DNA from: Rhodospirillales bacterium
Lineage (GTDB): Bacteria; Pseudomonadota; Alphaproteobacteria; Rhodospirillales; Defluviicoccaceae
Assembly: GCA_016712375.1 (NCBI GenBank)
Contig: JADJRE010000043.1
Coordinates: 124,001-188,000, forward strand
Direction: 5' to 3'
DNA: 64,000 bases
Part shown: positions 20,307 through 29,358 of the stretch, piece by piece
Layout: every line of letters begins with the position of its first letter
Position numbering within the stretch: the first letter of the stretch is position 1
Program-made: the position numbers and the translations under genes
The notes under the pieces: generated by a model
Database searches by the model: none
Seen by the model: only the letters and a program-made list of their open reading frames with translations
Told to the model about the DNA's origin: nothing

Positions 20307-21785
20307 TCATAGTCTCGGTGCGCGCATCTCGGGACTAATGCTGACGGCAAACAATCTTTCAACGCGAATTGCGGCGCGCTCTATTGCTTCTTTCGCACTT
20401 GAAAGTTTTCCCGCAAGGGTGTTTTCGGCATCTTCAATTTTCTTGATGTTGCTCTCCGCGGCTGCCTTGCGCAGCTCCTCTTCTGCCTGGCGCGCGACGG
20501 CGATGAGTTCCGAGGCTTCCTTGAAGCGGTCCGGGGCGACCCCCTTGCCGAGAATGTAGACCGCTTGGCTGCCGCTGAGCAGGATGAGGTACGCGTGGGG
20601 GATCTGGAACGTGGCAAGCTGGTCGAAACCGGTTAGCACCAGAGCAATGCTGACAACGAGGCTGAAGATCACCGCCTGATACTTGCTCGGCTCGAACCGA
20701 CCCGCCTCAAAGAAAATGTCGCCGAGTCGTGCCTGGTCGACGACAGTCTGGTTGTGTGCCTGCGCGTCGTCGTCGCGGTTCGAACCATCTTCGGGCGTCT
20801 TGATCCAGCCGCGGTCGACTATCCAAGTGTAGTTTTCCGGCGAAAGTCGCAGCTTAACCGCGTCGATGGCGCGCGCGGCTGTCGTGCCGATCAGCGGGAT
20901 GCCGAGCATCCAGAGGATATCATCCGAGATTTCGCCGATTGTGCCAAGCCGGAGCAGGAAGAATACGGCCAGACTGCTGACAAGGACGGTAAACCAGATG
21001 CTCTGCAGAATCGCCAAGCTGGCGCGCCCGCGGCCCTCCTCGACCGCACTCCACTTCACCGGATTGATGGACCAGCGCACGCCGCGGTGACGGCAGATGA
21101 GCCAGCTGATCAGCAGGTAGATTGAGGGAACGAGCAGCGCTGTCAGCCAGCCGGCGGTCGCCCTTCTGCTGATCGTCGCTTCTGTGGTTGCGACGAAAGC
21201 GACCTTGCCGTCCCTGCACGCCGCGACGAACAGTTGCCGCCTCGGCCAGAACCAGGAGTTCGCCTCCGGAACGCTGACCCAGACGCTCTGCCCTTCAACC
21301 TTGTCGTTCGGCTTCGCCGGTTGCGTTCCCAAAACCCTAACCAGGGTGGCTTTGTCCTCATCGCCAGTCGGACGGGCGAAGGCGCGCAGGTCGTAACCCA
21401 CTGACGTCATACCGGGGGGCGGGTAGACCGTGAGTCCTGCTTTGTCGGCACCCGGCAGGAAGGGGGTGCCGACACTGACCCACCCCTGGATCGGGAGGTT
21501 TTTCGGGTCCAGCTTCGGCTCGCCGCCGCAAGGATCGGAGGACGCAGTGTTCGGGGTCCCCGTTCCTCCGTCCGTCTGCCCAGTCTTGGCAGGAGCCAGC
21601 GGATTGGATTTCGGCGTACTTGGCGATGCCTCCGATGACGTGCCCGTTGCGGAAGGACTAGTCGGCTGTGACTCGGCTGCCACCTGAAACGGCACGATGC
21701 CGAAGAACAGCCAGATGCTCAAGCACACGCCGGTAAGCGGGATGCTCAAGTGCAGCCTGGATGAGCGCGCCTTGCCAACCAGCAT
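20307..21785 (-). CDS. Polytopic membrane protein of unknown function (last gene of the lipoprotein/metzincin locus)
   Basis: 492 residues. An N-terminal signal or anchor (SIPLTGVCLSIWLFFGIVPFQVAA) is followed by a Ser/Thr/Pro-rich linker and a periplasmic beta-rich domain (residues about 80-210). Four or five membrane spans follow (WLTALLVPSIYLLISWLIC, SIWFTVLVSSLAVFFLLRLG, LWMLGIPLIGTTAA, AVIFSLVVSIALVLTGF, AYLILLSGSQAVYILG). The C-terminal tail is a charged coiled coil (EASELIAVARQAEEELRKAAA). The start lies 33 bases after the metzincin stop on the same strand. No family is recognised. A membrane scaffold that signals or assembles through its cytoplasmic coiled coil would fit, by inference. 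Confidence 0.7.
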   Translation of the reverse strand: MLVGKARSSRLHLSIPLTGVCLSIWLFFGIVPFQVAAESQPTSPSATGTSSEASPSTPKSNPLAPAKTGQTDGGTGTPNTASSDPCGGEPKLDPKNLPIQGWVSVGTPFLPGADKAGLTVYPPPGMTSVGYDLRAFARPTGDEDKATLVRVLGTQPAKPNDKVEGQSVWVSVPEANSWFWPRRQLFVAACRDGKVAFVATTEATISRRATAGWLTALLVPSIYLLISWLICRHRGVRWSINPVKWSAVEEGRGRASLAILQSIWFTVLVSSLAVFFLLRLGTIGEISDDILWMLGIPLIGTTAARAIDAVKLRLSPENYTWIVDRGWIKTPEDGSNRDDDAQAHNQTVVDQARLGDIFFEAGRFEPSKYQAVIFSLVVSIALVLTGFDQLATFQIPHAYLILLSGSQAVYILGKGVAPDRFKEASELIAVARQAEEELRKAAAESNIKKIEDAENTLAGKLSSAKEAIERAAIRVERLFAVSISPEMRAPRL

Positions 21786-21817
21786 CTTCGCGGTCCCCCT
21801 GCGTCCGGTGACCTGAG

Positions 21818-24239
21818 CTACTTCGGATCTGTCGTACGCGAGCGGTCCTTGGGGCGCCGCTTGCCTCGCGCCGGCTTCTCGCCGCCGTGCAGCTGCTCGA
21901 CGTAGTCGCGTGTCTGACCGGCGGTCACCGGATCGAACACCTTCAGCGCATCCTCCTTCCGCAGCAAAGCGGCCAACTTGCTCGCCTCGTCCGGCCGCGC
22001 CGGTGACGACGTCACCCGGTCTTCCTCACGGGTCCAGCGCATCGAACCGCGGTTCGCGCCGAACATCGCCGTCCGGGCGATGTTCGCGGCGAATGGGTCG
22101 GCCGCTTGGGCATCGTCCGAGGCGGGTTCCGTTCGCCGTTCCAGCAGCTCGCATCAGTTCGTCTCGTGCCTTCGTCAGCCGTGCCGGTGCGCCGAGCGCG
22201 AACCACCGCCCGACGTCGCTGCGGAACAGGACATCGGCCACCCGTTCCGCCTCGTCCGTCTTCGGGTAGGCGACGCGGATCTGCAGCGGGTCGGACGGGG
22301 TGACCCGTTCACGCCGGCCAGCGTTATCTGTAACGACCAGCAGCGCGCGCACCTCGTAGACGCCGGGCTCGGCGAAGGCGAACCCGGCCGCACCGAAGGT
22401 GAGGTTCAGGTTCTCCTCGTGCGAAGCCCCGTCCGGCAGCTCGAGGATGTCGCCCGGCGTCAGGTCGAAGCAGCGCGTGGTTATCGGCACGAAGCTGTCG
22501 CCCGCTCCGGGCTGCGCCCGGCCTGGGTCGATGCGGCGGATCAACATCTCCAAGAAACCGGCTTTCGGATCAAGGATCGTTCGCGGGAGCCGCAGCGGCT
22601 GGCCGGTCCGGTTAGTGAGACGGACCCCAAGGAGCACCGGCTGGCCGAACGCGAAGACCGGGCCGGCCTGCGGCGGCAGCAGGCGCAGCTCCCAGCCGGG
22701 CAGCGGTGCCTCCGGCACGTAGGGCGAGTAGCCGCCATTTCCCTCGGCCCAGTAGCGGACCGAGCGGAACGGTGCGCCGCCGGGGACAACGGCGGGGTAG
22801 GGGGCGTGCCGGAGAAAGGCCAGCTCGTCGGCGTCGAAAGTGAACGCGAACAGGCGCCAGAACTCAGCGTCGCGGCCGCCGCCGCGGTAGCGCCAGTCGT
22901 AGTTCATGAACGAGGTCGAATCCGCTCGGGCCACTTCCCGCTCGAACCGGTGCGCCAGGTTTAGCGCATGGCCGATCTCATGCACCGTGGTCTGGATCAG
23001 CTTGCGGTCGCGCTGCCCGGGCTGACCGGCGTAGAACTCGCGAATAGCGCCGGCGAACACCGCCAGTCCTTGCCGCGGGAGTTCATTATCGGTGTCGAAC
23101 ATCACGCCCAAGAGTCCATCCCGGTTGGAGCGGGACAGCCAGAGGACCCGTAGCGCAAACTCGCGGCGGGTCAGGTCGCTCTGGGCGAAGTCGAACATCA
23201 GTTCCTCAAGCTGCTTTTCGCTCCAGCCCTCGTTCGGCGCCTGGGGCAGCCGGCTCTGCTCGCCGGCTCGGAGCACCTCGATGCCGGCGCCGACGAGCGC
23301 GTTCTCGACGCTCATCGGCCGTTCCTCGAAGTTGATCTGAGGCGGCGCCGCAACGTCCTGCTCGATCTCGAACTCAAGGCCGAGTTCGCGCAGACCGTCT
23401 CCCGCGCGCTCGCAGGTGAAGACGATCTCGCGCCCGAACGGCAGGCCGTCGAGCGGCCGGTCGAGCAGGAGGACGCAATGGACTGCCGATCTTGCCGTTC
23501 CCGCGGGCGTCGCCTCCAGCCGACCGGAGGAACGTGCGCCGTAGCGGTCCTCCGCGAACAAGGCCATCTGGCCGCCCAGCGCGACGCCAGGCGCGGAGCG
23601 CAGGGAGGCGACCCACGTCCGCTGGCCTGCGGTATCCACGCGCCAGAGATCGGCGCTGACGACCGCCATCGCCGCGTCGACGCGCAGATCGACCGCCATC
23701 TGCGGCGTTCCGCCCTGGTAGCGCCCGAAGCGGATGGGTGCGAACGCATCGGCGCGCGCCCAGGCGACAGCCGGCGCCGGCGACGCGGTTGTTTCCCTCC
23801 CGAACTCGAACAGCGGCCGCGGCGGCGACTGCGGCAGCAGCGAGACGATGTCCGCCGGACCCGACCGCTGCGGCAGCCTGTCGGCTCCGGCCTCCGACAA
23901 AGAGCCGGCGCCGGCTTCGATGACCTTTAAAACAATTTTAAAAAGATCCTCAACTGCACCCGCGACGGTGTTGACTTCTTGCAGTTGTTCAGTCGCCTTG
24001 CGTAACTGTTCGATGTCAACCGTAGAAACAAAGGAGTTCGCCAACTGTCCGGCGTCAATTCTCCCTATGTCGTTGTTGACCCTATTTATTTCCTGATCTA
24101 TTCGAAACAACTTGGCTTTTATATTTTGTGTTCTTGGCCGTATCGCCTCAACAGACGACTGACAGGAGAAAAGACTCCTCAATTTTTCGTTCAGAAACGC
24201 ACGGCGGTCGGTGTCCGTCGTTCGAATAGTCTCGTTCAT
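21818..24239 (-). CDS. Metzincin-type zinc metalloprotease with helical N-terminus (one frameshift)
   Basis: About 800 residues. The zinc site is HEIGHALNLAH (His420, Glu421, His424, His430), followed by a Met-turn SFMNYDW (Met445), the metzincin signature. Residues 1-110 are helical (EQLRKATEQLQEVNTVAGAVEDLF). About 110-400 is a beta-rich domain and about 480-690 is Pro/Gly-rich with an Ig-like segment. The first frame runs to 22026, but a shift near 22150 (MR-ELLERRTEPASDD) gives the natural tail ending RSRTTDPK at 21818, with helical, charged composition. There is no signal peptide, so the site of action is uncertain. The gene sits between lipoprotein and membrane-protein genes in one apparent operon. 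Confidence 0.75.
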
Positions 24240-24276
24240 CGAACGTACCCCCTCTTCCTAGTAACATCAACCAGGA

Positions 24277-24798
24277 TCAGTTTGAGGCATTGCTGGGCAG
24301 CTCGACCTTGGTGATGACATCGAACAGCAAAGCCGCGGCCTCTTCATGGGAGAAACCCTCTTCATCGGCCAGCTGAGCCACGCCCTCGATCGCCCGGCTC
24401 AGACCGGCGGTGTCCATGGCCACCATCGGCGGGCTGGGAGGATCATCCGCCGGCCGGATCAACAGATACGGATTGGCCAGCAGCGCTTCGTCTTTCGATC
24501 GCACGGACTCCATGGTGCGCAGCTTGCGCTGATCGGCAGGCGTGCCGCCGACGCGCCAGACCTCGCTGGAAAGCTCGGTTGCTCGGCGCGGTCCTTCCGT
24601 GGTCGCGGCGTTGGCGGCTGCTGCGCGAGAAGCGTTGTCGCGCTGCGCGCGGGCAAGAGACTGCTGACTGGCAGCATTCGCTTGCAGCCCCGCCAGAACT
24701 TTGCCGGCGAGCTTTGCACCGTTCTGCGCTTCCGGTGCTGTGGCGCAGGCCGATGCGGTGAGCGATAGGGCGATCAGCAGTCCCAGCGGGTGTTTCAT
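24277..24798 (-). CDS. Small lipoprotein of unknown function
   Basis: 173 residues. The signal peptide LGLLIALSLTASAC has a Cys at about residue 18 for lipidation (ASAC, an acceptable lipobox). The mature part is Ala-rich and helical, with an acidic C-terminus (EEGFSHEEAAALLFDVITK). ATG 24798 begins one base after the stop of the larger lipoprotein gene, so the two are translationally coupled. The next gene, the metzincin, begins 37 bases downstream. Confidence 0.7.
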   Translation of the reverse strand: MKHPLGLLIALSLTASACATAPEAQNGAKLAGKVLAGLQANAASQQSLARAQRDNASRAAAANAATTEGPRRATELSSEVWRVGGTPADQRKLRTMESVRSKDEALLANPYLLIRPADDPPSPPMVAMDTAGLSRAIEGVAQLADEEGFSHEEAAALLFDVITKVELPSNASN

Positions 24799-24799
24799 T

Positions 24800-26695
24800 T
24801 CAGTTTACTCCCACCGCGACGGCGACGAGGGCAGCAGCACTGATCGCGCGCGCGATCATCTCCGCGTCGATACCCCCGGCAGCGTAGATTTGCAGCTGGC
24901 TGATCAGGGGATCGAGAACGGCATAGTTGGCGTTGACCCCGGCTTCCTCGCGGGCAAGCAGGGCTCGGTCGTTAAGCCCGTCGAGATCGGCCTTCGCGGC
25001 TACCGCCGGTACCGCTCCCCGCGACCACGAACTGGCGAGCAGCAGGGTCGACCGCGTCGTGTTTCTCTCTGCCATCGCCGCGTTCAGATCGGACAACTGC
25101 ATCAACCGCGCGTCTGCGCGCAGGCGCAGCAGCCTCGCCGCCTCCTTCAGCCGGTCTAGCTCGATCTGCGCTGTGTTCTGCGCGTGGCGCGCCACCGCCA
25201 GATCGATCAGAACGGAACGGCTGTCGGGCAGGTCTTCGGACCGGCTCCGGGCGATGCGCCAGATCGGGTTCATCGCCGCGACCACGCCCGCGGCAGCGAT
25301 GGCGACGGGGTCGGGTTTCTCCGTCCTGGCGTCAGTTGCCGCGGGTGATCCGGCAGGCGCGGGCGGAGGTGGCGCAATCGCCTTGAGAACGGTGGCGAGC
25401 CGGCTCTCGGCGAACTCGTTCTTCGCTTTGGTCAGTGCGGCCGCGATGCCTGCGGCGCCTGGGGCACTTCTCGCCGCTTCTAGCCCCTGCTTCAACTGCG
25501 CCGGCTCGATACCCGCGCGCGTGAGCAGGGCGGCAAACGTGAGCGCTTCGGTCGCGCCGCCGGGGCAGTTGGCCGGCAACGCCGCGGCGGGCGTTGCCGG
25601 AGGAGCGGTCGCCAGCGTCGTGCTGACGGCCGCGCCGTCACTTGGGAGCGCCTCGATGAAATCTTGGATAACGCGGGCGACCTGCCGCACGCCGTCGGAT
25701 GGCCCGGGCGCCTGCTCCTGTTTCTTGGCACATTCATAGGATAGTTGCAGCGCTTCAAGATTCGCCTTCGCCGCCGCCGCCGCCTTTTGCGCGTCGCTAA
25801 TCAGTTGCTGGGCTGCGTGATGCTCCGCGAAATCGGGGTAGAGCGTTCCGTTACCGCCACAGGCGCCGGGCACACCGAGGATGCAGCGCGCGACCGCCGG
25901 TTGATGCTGGAAAGCGGGGCTGCTCCCGGACGCGGTGGTCTGTTCCCACTGTCCCAGGGTGTTCGCCCACGCCACCTGAAGCGTGTGGCAATCATCGGCG
26001 TAGGTTTTTGCAGCTTCCGCCGCCTTCGCATTGCCGGCGGGAACGTCGTAATCCACACCAGGTCGCAGCGGCGCCCCCCGCTCGTCGCACGCGTTGCGGA
26101 CCTTTCCGCCGCGCGCGATGAAGGCGGTTGCGGAACGGTCGGCCGTTTGCCGTCGCTGCGCCATCTGTCGCTGATGCTTGGCGTAATCTTCGAGGAACGT
26201 CGCCATCGGCGTCGGCTCTGTGGCCCCCGTCGGGGGCACGCGCCTCCAAACCTGAGGGGCCGTGCTTGTGCCGATCAGGCCCTGGAGCATGTCGCCCGCC
26301 TCCGTCCGTGCTGTTTGTTCGCCGTCGAGGATGCGCGCCACAGCGAAGTCCCGATCGGCGAATTCCCAGCGGATCTCGGTCGTGCGCTGGCGGACGTTGA
26401 GCTCGGCCAACGCCATGTTCTGTGCGGCGAGTGCCTCGAGTTGCGACTTCCGGGCGGCGTCGAAGCCGGCGCGGGCTTGCTCCATCGCCTTCTGGTTGTC
26501 GGCGCTGTGCAGGTAGATGCTGTTACAGCCGGCGAGCCCCAGGCTGCCCGCTACCGCCAGGGCGGCCAGCGGCGCCAGGATTCGTCGCGGGTGCCGGTGC
26601 AGTTGCGGGCGCCCTTCGCCCGCTCGCCGCCCGCCCGAGCGTAGATCTTGATTGCAACGAACAAAGACCCCCCACTCAACGGAGCAAAGGCCCAA
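24800..26695 (-). CDS. Large Ala-rich lipoprotein of unknown function (first gene of locus)
   Basis: 631 residues from TTG 26695 (GAGGTAA just upstream). An Arg/His-rich n-region is followed by LAPLAALAVAGSLGLAGC, a good lipobox with Cys near residue 57. The mature protein is dominated by long helices (AMEQARAGFDAARKSQLEAL, QKAAAAAKANLEALQLSYEC, IELDRLKEAARLLRLRADAR), with an extracytoplasmic four-Cys middle region (CDERGAPLR, CHTLQ, ARCILGVPGACGG). It looks like a periplasmic coiled-coil tether. No family is recognised. The promoter probably lies in 26696-26848, shared with the divergent genes. Confidence 0.7.
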   Translation of the reverse strand: MGLCSVEWGVFVRCNQDLRSGGRRAGEGRPQLHRHPRRILAPLAALAVAGSLGLAGCNSIYLHSADNQKAMEQARAGFDAARKSQLEALAAQNMALAELNVRQRTTEIRWEFADRDFAVARILDGEQTARTEAGDMLQGLIGTSTAPQVWRRVPPTGATEPTPMATFLEDYAKHQRQMAQRRQTADRSATAFIARGGKVRNACDERGAPLRPGVDYDVPAGNAKAAEAAKTYADDCHTLQVAWANTLGQWEQTTASGSSPAFQHQPAVARCILGVPGACGGNGTLYPDFAEHHAAQQLISDAQKAAAAAKANLEALQLSYECAKKQEQAPGPSDGVRQVARVIQDFIEALPSDGAAVSTTLATAPPATPAAALPANCPGGATEALTFAALLTRAGIEPAQLKQGLEAARSAPGAAGIAAALTKAKNEFAESRLATVLKAIAPPPPAPAGSPAATDARTEKPDPVAIAAAGVVAAMNPIWRIARSRSEDLPDSRSVLIDLAVARHAQNTAQIELDRLKEAARLLRLRADARLMQLSDLNAAMAERNTTRSTLLLASSWSRGAVPAVAAKADLDGLNDRALLAREEAGVNANYAVLDPLISQLQIYAAGGIDAEMIARAISAAALVAVAVGVN

Positions 26696-26848
26696 TTACC
26701 TCTTCCCTAAACACCATAATGCGGCCAAAGTGCGCTAGTGATCAACAAAACTTTCTGGTTTTTGACAGGATGCTAAATTAGTATTTGCTCATGATACCAT
26801 TTGGGCAAGTACAAGAGAGCGAATCCCAAACAGGCCACATGAGTAACG

Positions 26849-27061
26849 ATGAAACCGCGATGGATCCTTCTGACGTTGACATTCATCATCGTTGCAGTCT
26901 GTCTGCTGCTCGAAGACGCGATAGCGCAGATACCGTCACACCCGCCTGGTACAATCTGCTTCACACCGACTTTTTGGTGCTGGGCTCAACCGCCTGGACC
27001 GCCGGGCAGTCCGTGCGGATGTCCAAGCCCGAACGGGTGGATTGCAGGCGTTAGAGGCTAA
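26849..27061 (+). CDS. Tiny exported Cys/Pro/Trp-rich peptide
   Basis: 70 residues: a classical signal peptide (KPRWILLTLTFIIVAVCLLL, cleavage after AIA) and a 43-residue mature peptide containing GTICFTPTFWCW, then PPGPPGSPCGCPSPNGW. Four Cys and three Trp in so short a mature chain suggest a disulfide-stabilised or metal-binding secreted peptide. It is transcribed away from the lipoprotein/metzincin operon and lies 51 bases before the next membrane protein, so it may belong to the same system. No family is recognised. Confidence 0.6.
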   Translation: MKPRWILLTLTFIIVAVCLLLEDAIAQIPSHPPGTICFTPTFWCWAQPPGPPGSPCGCPSPNGWIAGVRG

Positions 27062-27112
27062 CTCCAGGTCGTAGTGGCAAGCTTTAACGGAGATGTGCAC
27101 GGTGGCCCACCA

Positions 27113-28324
27113 ATGAACGAAGCAACGCCAGAGAAGCTGATCCAAGACGCTGATCTTGTGGCCGATGTCGGGGTACGCCTGGGCCGCATAAAGGATCCTA
27201 CATTCTTAGATGCTCTCGGTAATGCCAGACAGGCGCTCGCCGCTGACACAGTGTCTCCGCAGGTTGTGGCCGGCCTTCAAAAATCTCTGAACTCTGCAAT
27301 CAACGATATAGCGCCTATAACGTTGGGCGATATTAACTCCGGGTGGAGACCGTTCAGTGTTAGTCTAGGGGGTCGATTAGGAAATTGTTTCTTTAGTCTA
27401 TTTTGCTTCCTCTTGCTTATTGGCACAGCATATGCGACTCAACTTTATGACAGAGCAAGTTCTCTATACACCACAACAATGGAGTTACAAGAAATACGTG
27501 GCGCGGAACAGGCGATCCGGCTATTTGGATTACTTCAAAAAAACAAGCAGGAGGTGATAGAATCGTTGACTAACGGATCCAAAGATTTTCTATACGAATC
27601 CTTTAATAAGGCCTTGTTTGACCTTGAGATAATGAACATGAAGTTTCAAGCTTATGGGCCGATAGCTGCAGACGTTCTTTATGATCTTGATATCAAATCG
27701 AGATTATATGACTGGTTAACAGGAAAGCCCGTTGCTGACCAGCAAAATCCCTCACGCGATGCTCGCATAGAGGGCTGGATCAAAGAGTATGGGCAGACCT
27801 CCGGCGGGGGAGACCAGGCTGCCACCTCTACCCCAGCTCCCATGGAGGATCTAACCAACAAGAATCTCAAATCTGTACTGCAAGTGTATTTCAAAGACAT
27901 TAGGGATTTTACGTCAACTATAAATGTCAACTTTGACCCATTAAGTCCCAATGATTATTCGTACTACACGTATCGACTGCGGGCGCATATGAGTATCTTG
28001 GGCTCGTGGGTGCTGCCAGGATTGTATGGAATGCTCGGAGCGGTCATTTTTCATATGCGAAGACTGCTGGACCAGAGCCTGCCCAATCCTTCTTGGTTGC
28101 GTTTTACGTACCGAATCGTGCTTGGCGGCTTCGCTGGCATCATTCTTGTTTGGTTCTTGACGCCATCTTCACAAACGCTGAGCCATCCGGCTTTCGCCAC
28201 CCTTACCGCCTTTGGCCTTGCATTCCTCGTCGGCTTCAGTACGGATATTTTCTTTCAAACTCTAGATCGCCTGATTACCTACTTGTCGCAGGCAATTGGG
28301 AAAGCTGAATTTAAAGCGGAATGA
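27113..28324 (+). CDS. Membrane protein of unknown function, divergent partner of the lipoprotein/metzincin locus
   Basis: 403 residues from ATG 27113 (a GTG at 27074 would add 13). One span near residue 95 (CFFSLFCFLLLIGTAYA) is followed by a roughly 180-residue soluble helical region. Three further spans lie at the C-terminus (WVLPGLYGMLGAVIFHM, IVLGGFAGIILVWFL, FATLTAFGLAFLVGF). The layout of soluble loop plus clustered C-terminal spans resembles that of the 492-residue protein at 20307-21785, though I see no clear sequence identity. Base composition is lower in GC than the neighbours on both sides. Confidence 0.65.
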   Translation: MNEATPEKLIQDADLVADVGVRLGRIKDPTFLDALGNARQALAADTVSPQVVAGLQKSLNSAINDIAPITLGDINSGWRPFSVSLGGRLGNCFFSLFCFLLLIGTAYATQLYDRASSLYTTTMELQEIRGAEQAIRLFGLLQKNKQEVIESLTNGSKDFLYESFNKALFDLEIMNMKFQAYGPIAADVLYDLDIKSRLYDWLTGKPVADQQNPSRDARIEGWIKEYGQTSGGGDQAATSTPAPMEDLTNKNLKSVLQVYFKDIRDFTSTINVNFDPLSPNDYSYYTYRLRAHMSILGSWVLPGLYGMLGAVIFHMRRLLDQSLPNPSWLRFTYRIVLGGFAGIILVWFLTPSSQTLSHPAFATLTAFGLAFLVGFSTDIFFQTLDRLITYLSQAIGKAEFKAE

Positions 28325-28356
28325 TGCTGAAGCCGAGAGTCACTGCACTCGATATC

Positions 28357-28600
28357 TCACTCCGCTGAGAAGATGGCACGCGCGAGCGCGTTCCGGGCCT
28401 CGCCCTTGTTCAAGCCTGCCTGCGCGCGCCGACGCAGGTCGATATCGCGTAGCCAGTTCAGCATGAAGATCGAGCGCTCCAGCCGGCCGGCCTCGCGCAG
28501 TGCTACCGCCAGTCCGTTCTGCCGCGGGTAGACGGACAGCTTCTTCAGCATGGCCGATGCAGTCACGGTACCCGAGGGCGGCGTCTTCTACGGCTGCGCC
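28357..28600 (-). pseudogene. tnpA: Tn3-family transposase (TnpA) fragment
   Basis: About 80 residues read GTVTASAMLKKLSVYPRQNG, then LAVALREAGRLERSIFMLNW, then RRRAQAGLNKGEARNALARA, ending at SAE. This is the conserved near-C-terminal block of Tn3-type TnpA. The rest of the gene, the terminal repeats and a resolvase are absent nearby. It marks an old Tn3-type insertion or deletion endpoint. Confidence 0.8.
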
Positions 28601-28651
28601 GTGCGGTTCACCGATCTGCTGTGCGAGCGATGGGGGATTGGCAAGCAAGAC

Positions 28652-29301
28652 GGCTCAGTTGCAAACAATCGGTCGGGTCGCCGGATCTCGTCACCGGCTC
28701 ACGCATAAAGGCCGAACAGCCGATTGACGAAGGACGCCTCGGTTCCGCCGCCCACCGCCTCGATCCACAGCCTGAACTGGCCCTTCTTGAACATCCGCAT
28801 CACCTCGAAACCCTTGATCGTCGCATACGCCGTCTTCATCGACTGGAAGCCGAGCGTCGGCTTGATCAGGCGCTTCAGCTTGCCGTGGTCGCCCTCGAGG
28901 CGGTTGTTGAGGTACTTCACCTGCCGGTGCCGGGTCTCCTTCGGCAGCAGGCCTTCCTTCTTGAGCTCGGCGATCGCCTCGCCGTAGGCCGGGTTCTTGT
29001 CGGTGTTGATGACCCGCGGCGTCCAGTCGCGGCTGCGCCGCAGTACCTTGGCCAGAAACCGCTTTGCCGCCTTGGCGTTGCGCCGGTCGGAGAGATAGAA
29101 GTCGAGCGTCGCACCCTCTTTGTCGATCGCTCGGTACAGATATTTCCACTGGCCCTTGACGCGGATATAGGTCTCAGCAACCCGCCAGGAGAAGCTGATC
29201 CGGTTCTGATACCACAGCGTTCGCTTTTCCAGCTCCGGAGCGTAGCGCTGCACCCAGCGGTACAGCGTCGTGTGGCCGACGGCGACGCCGCGTTCCCCCA
29301 T
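28652..29301 (-). mobile_element. IS6-family element, one end missing
   Basis: The end at 28652 reads GGCTCAGTTGCAAAC, the near-universal IS6/IS26-type terminal sequence. The other end is missing: sequence homologous to the element stops around 29301, inside the transposase N-terminus, and is replaced by unrelated DNA next to the amylase gene. Confidence 0.8.
28699..29301 (-). pseudogene. IS6-family transposase lacking its N-terminus
   Basis: 200 residues with the three DDE positions: Asp region FSWRVAETYIRVKGQWKYLY, RVINTDKNPAY, and Glu region NNRLEGDHGKLKRLIKP. The C-terminus is complete (FVNRLFGLYA). About 35 N-terminal residues normally preceding GVAVGHTTLYRWVQRYAPEL are missing, so DNA binding is probably lost. 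It is a different IS6 relative from the fragment at 19.35 kb. Confidence 0.85.
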
Positions 29302-29358
29302 TGCTACCGTGCAGTTCTACGCGAATGGGCCTCCACCCCTAAATTGCGGAAAGTCGAG

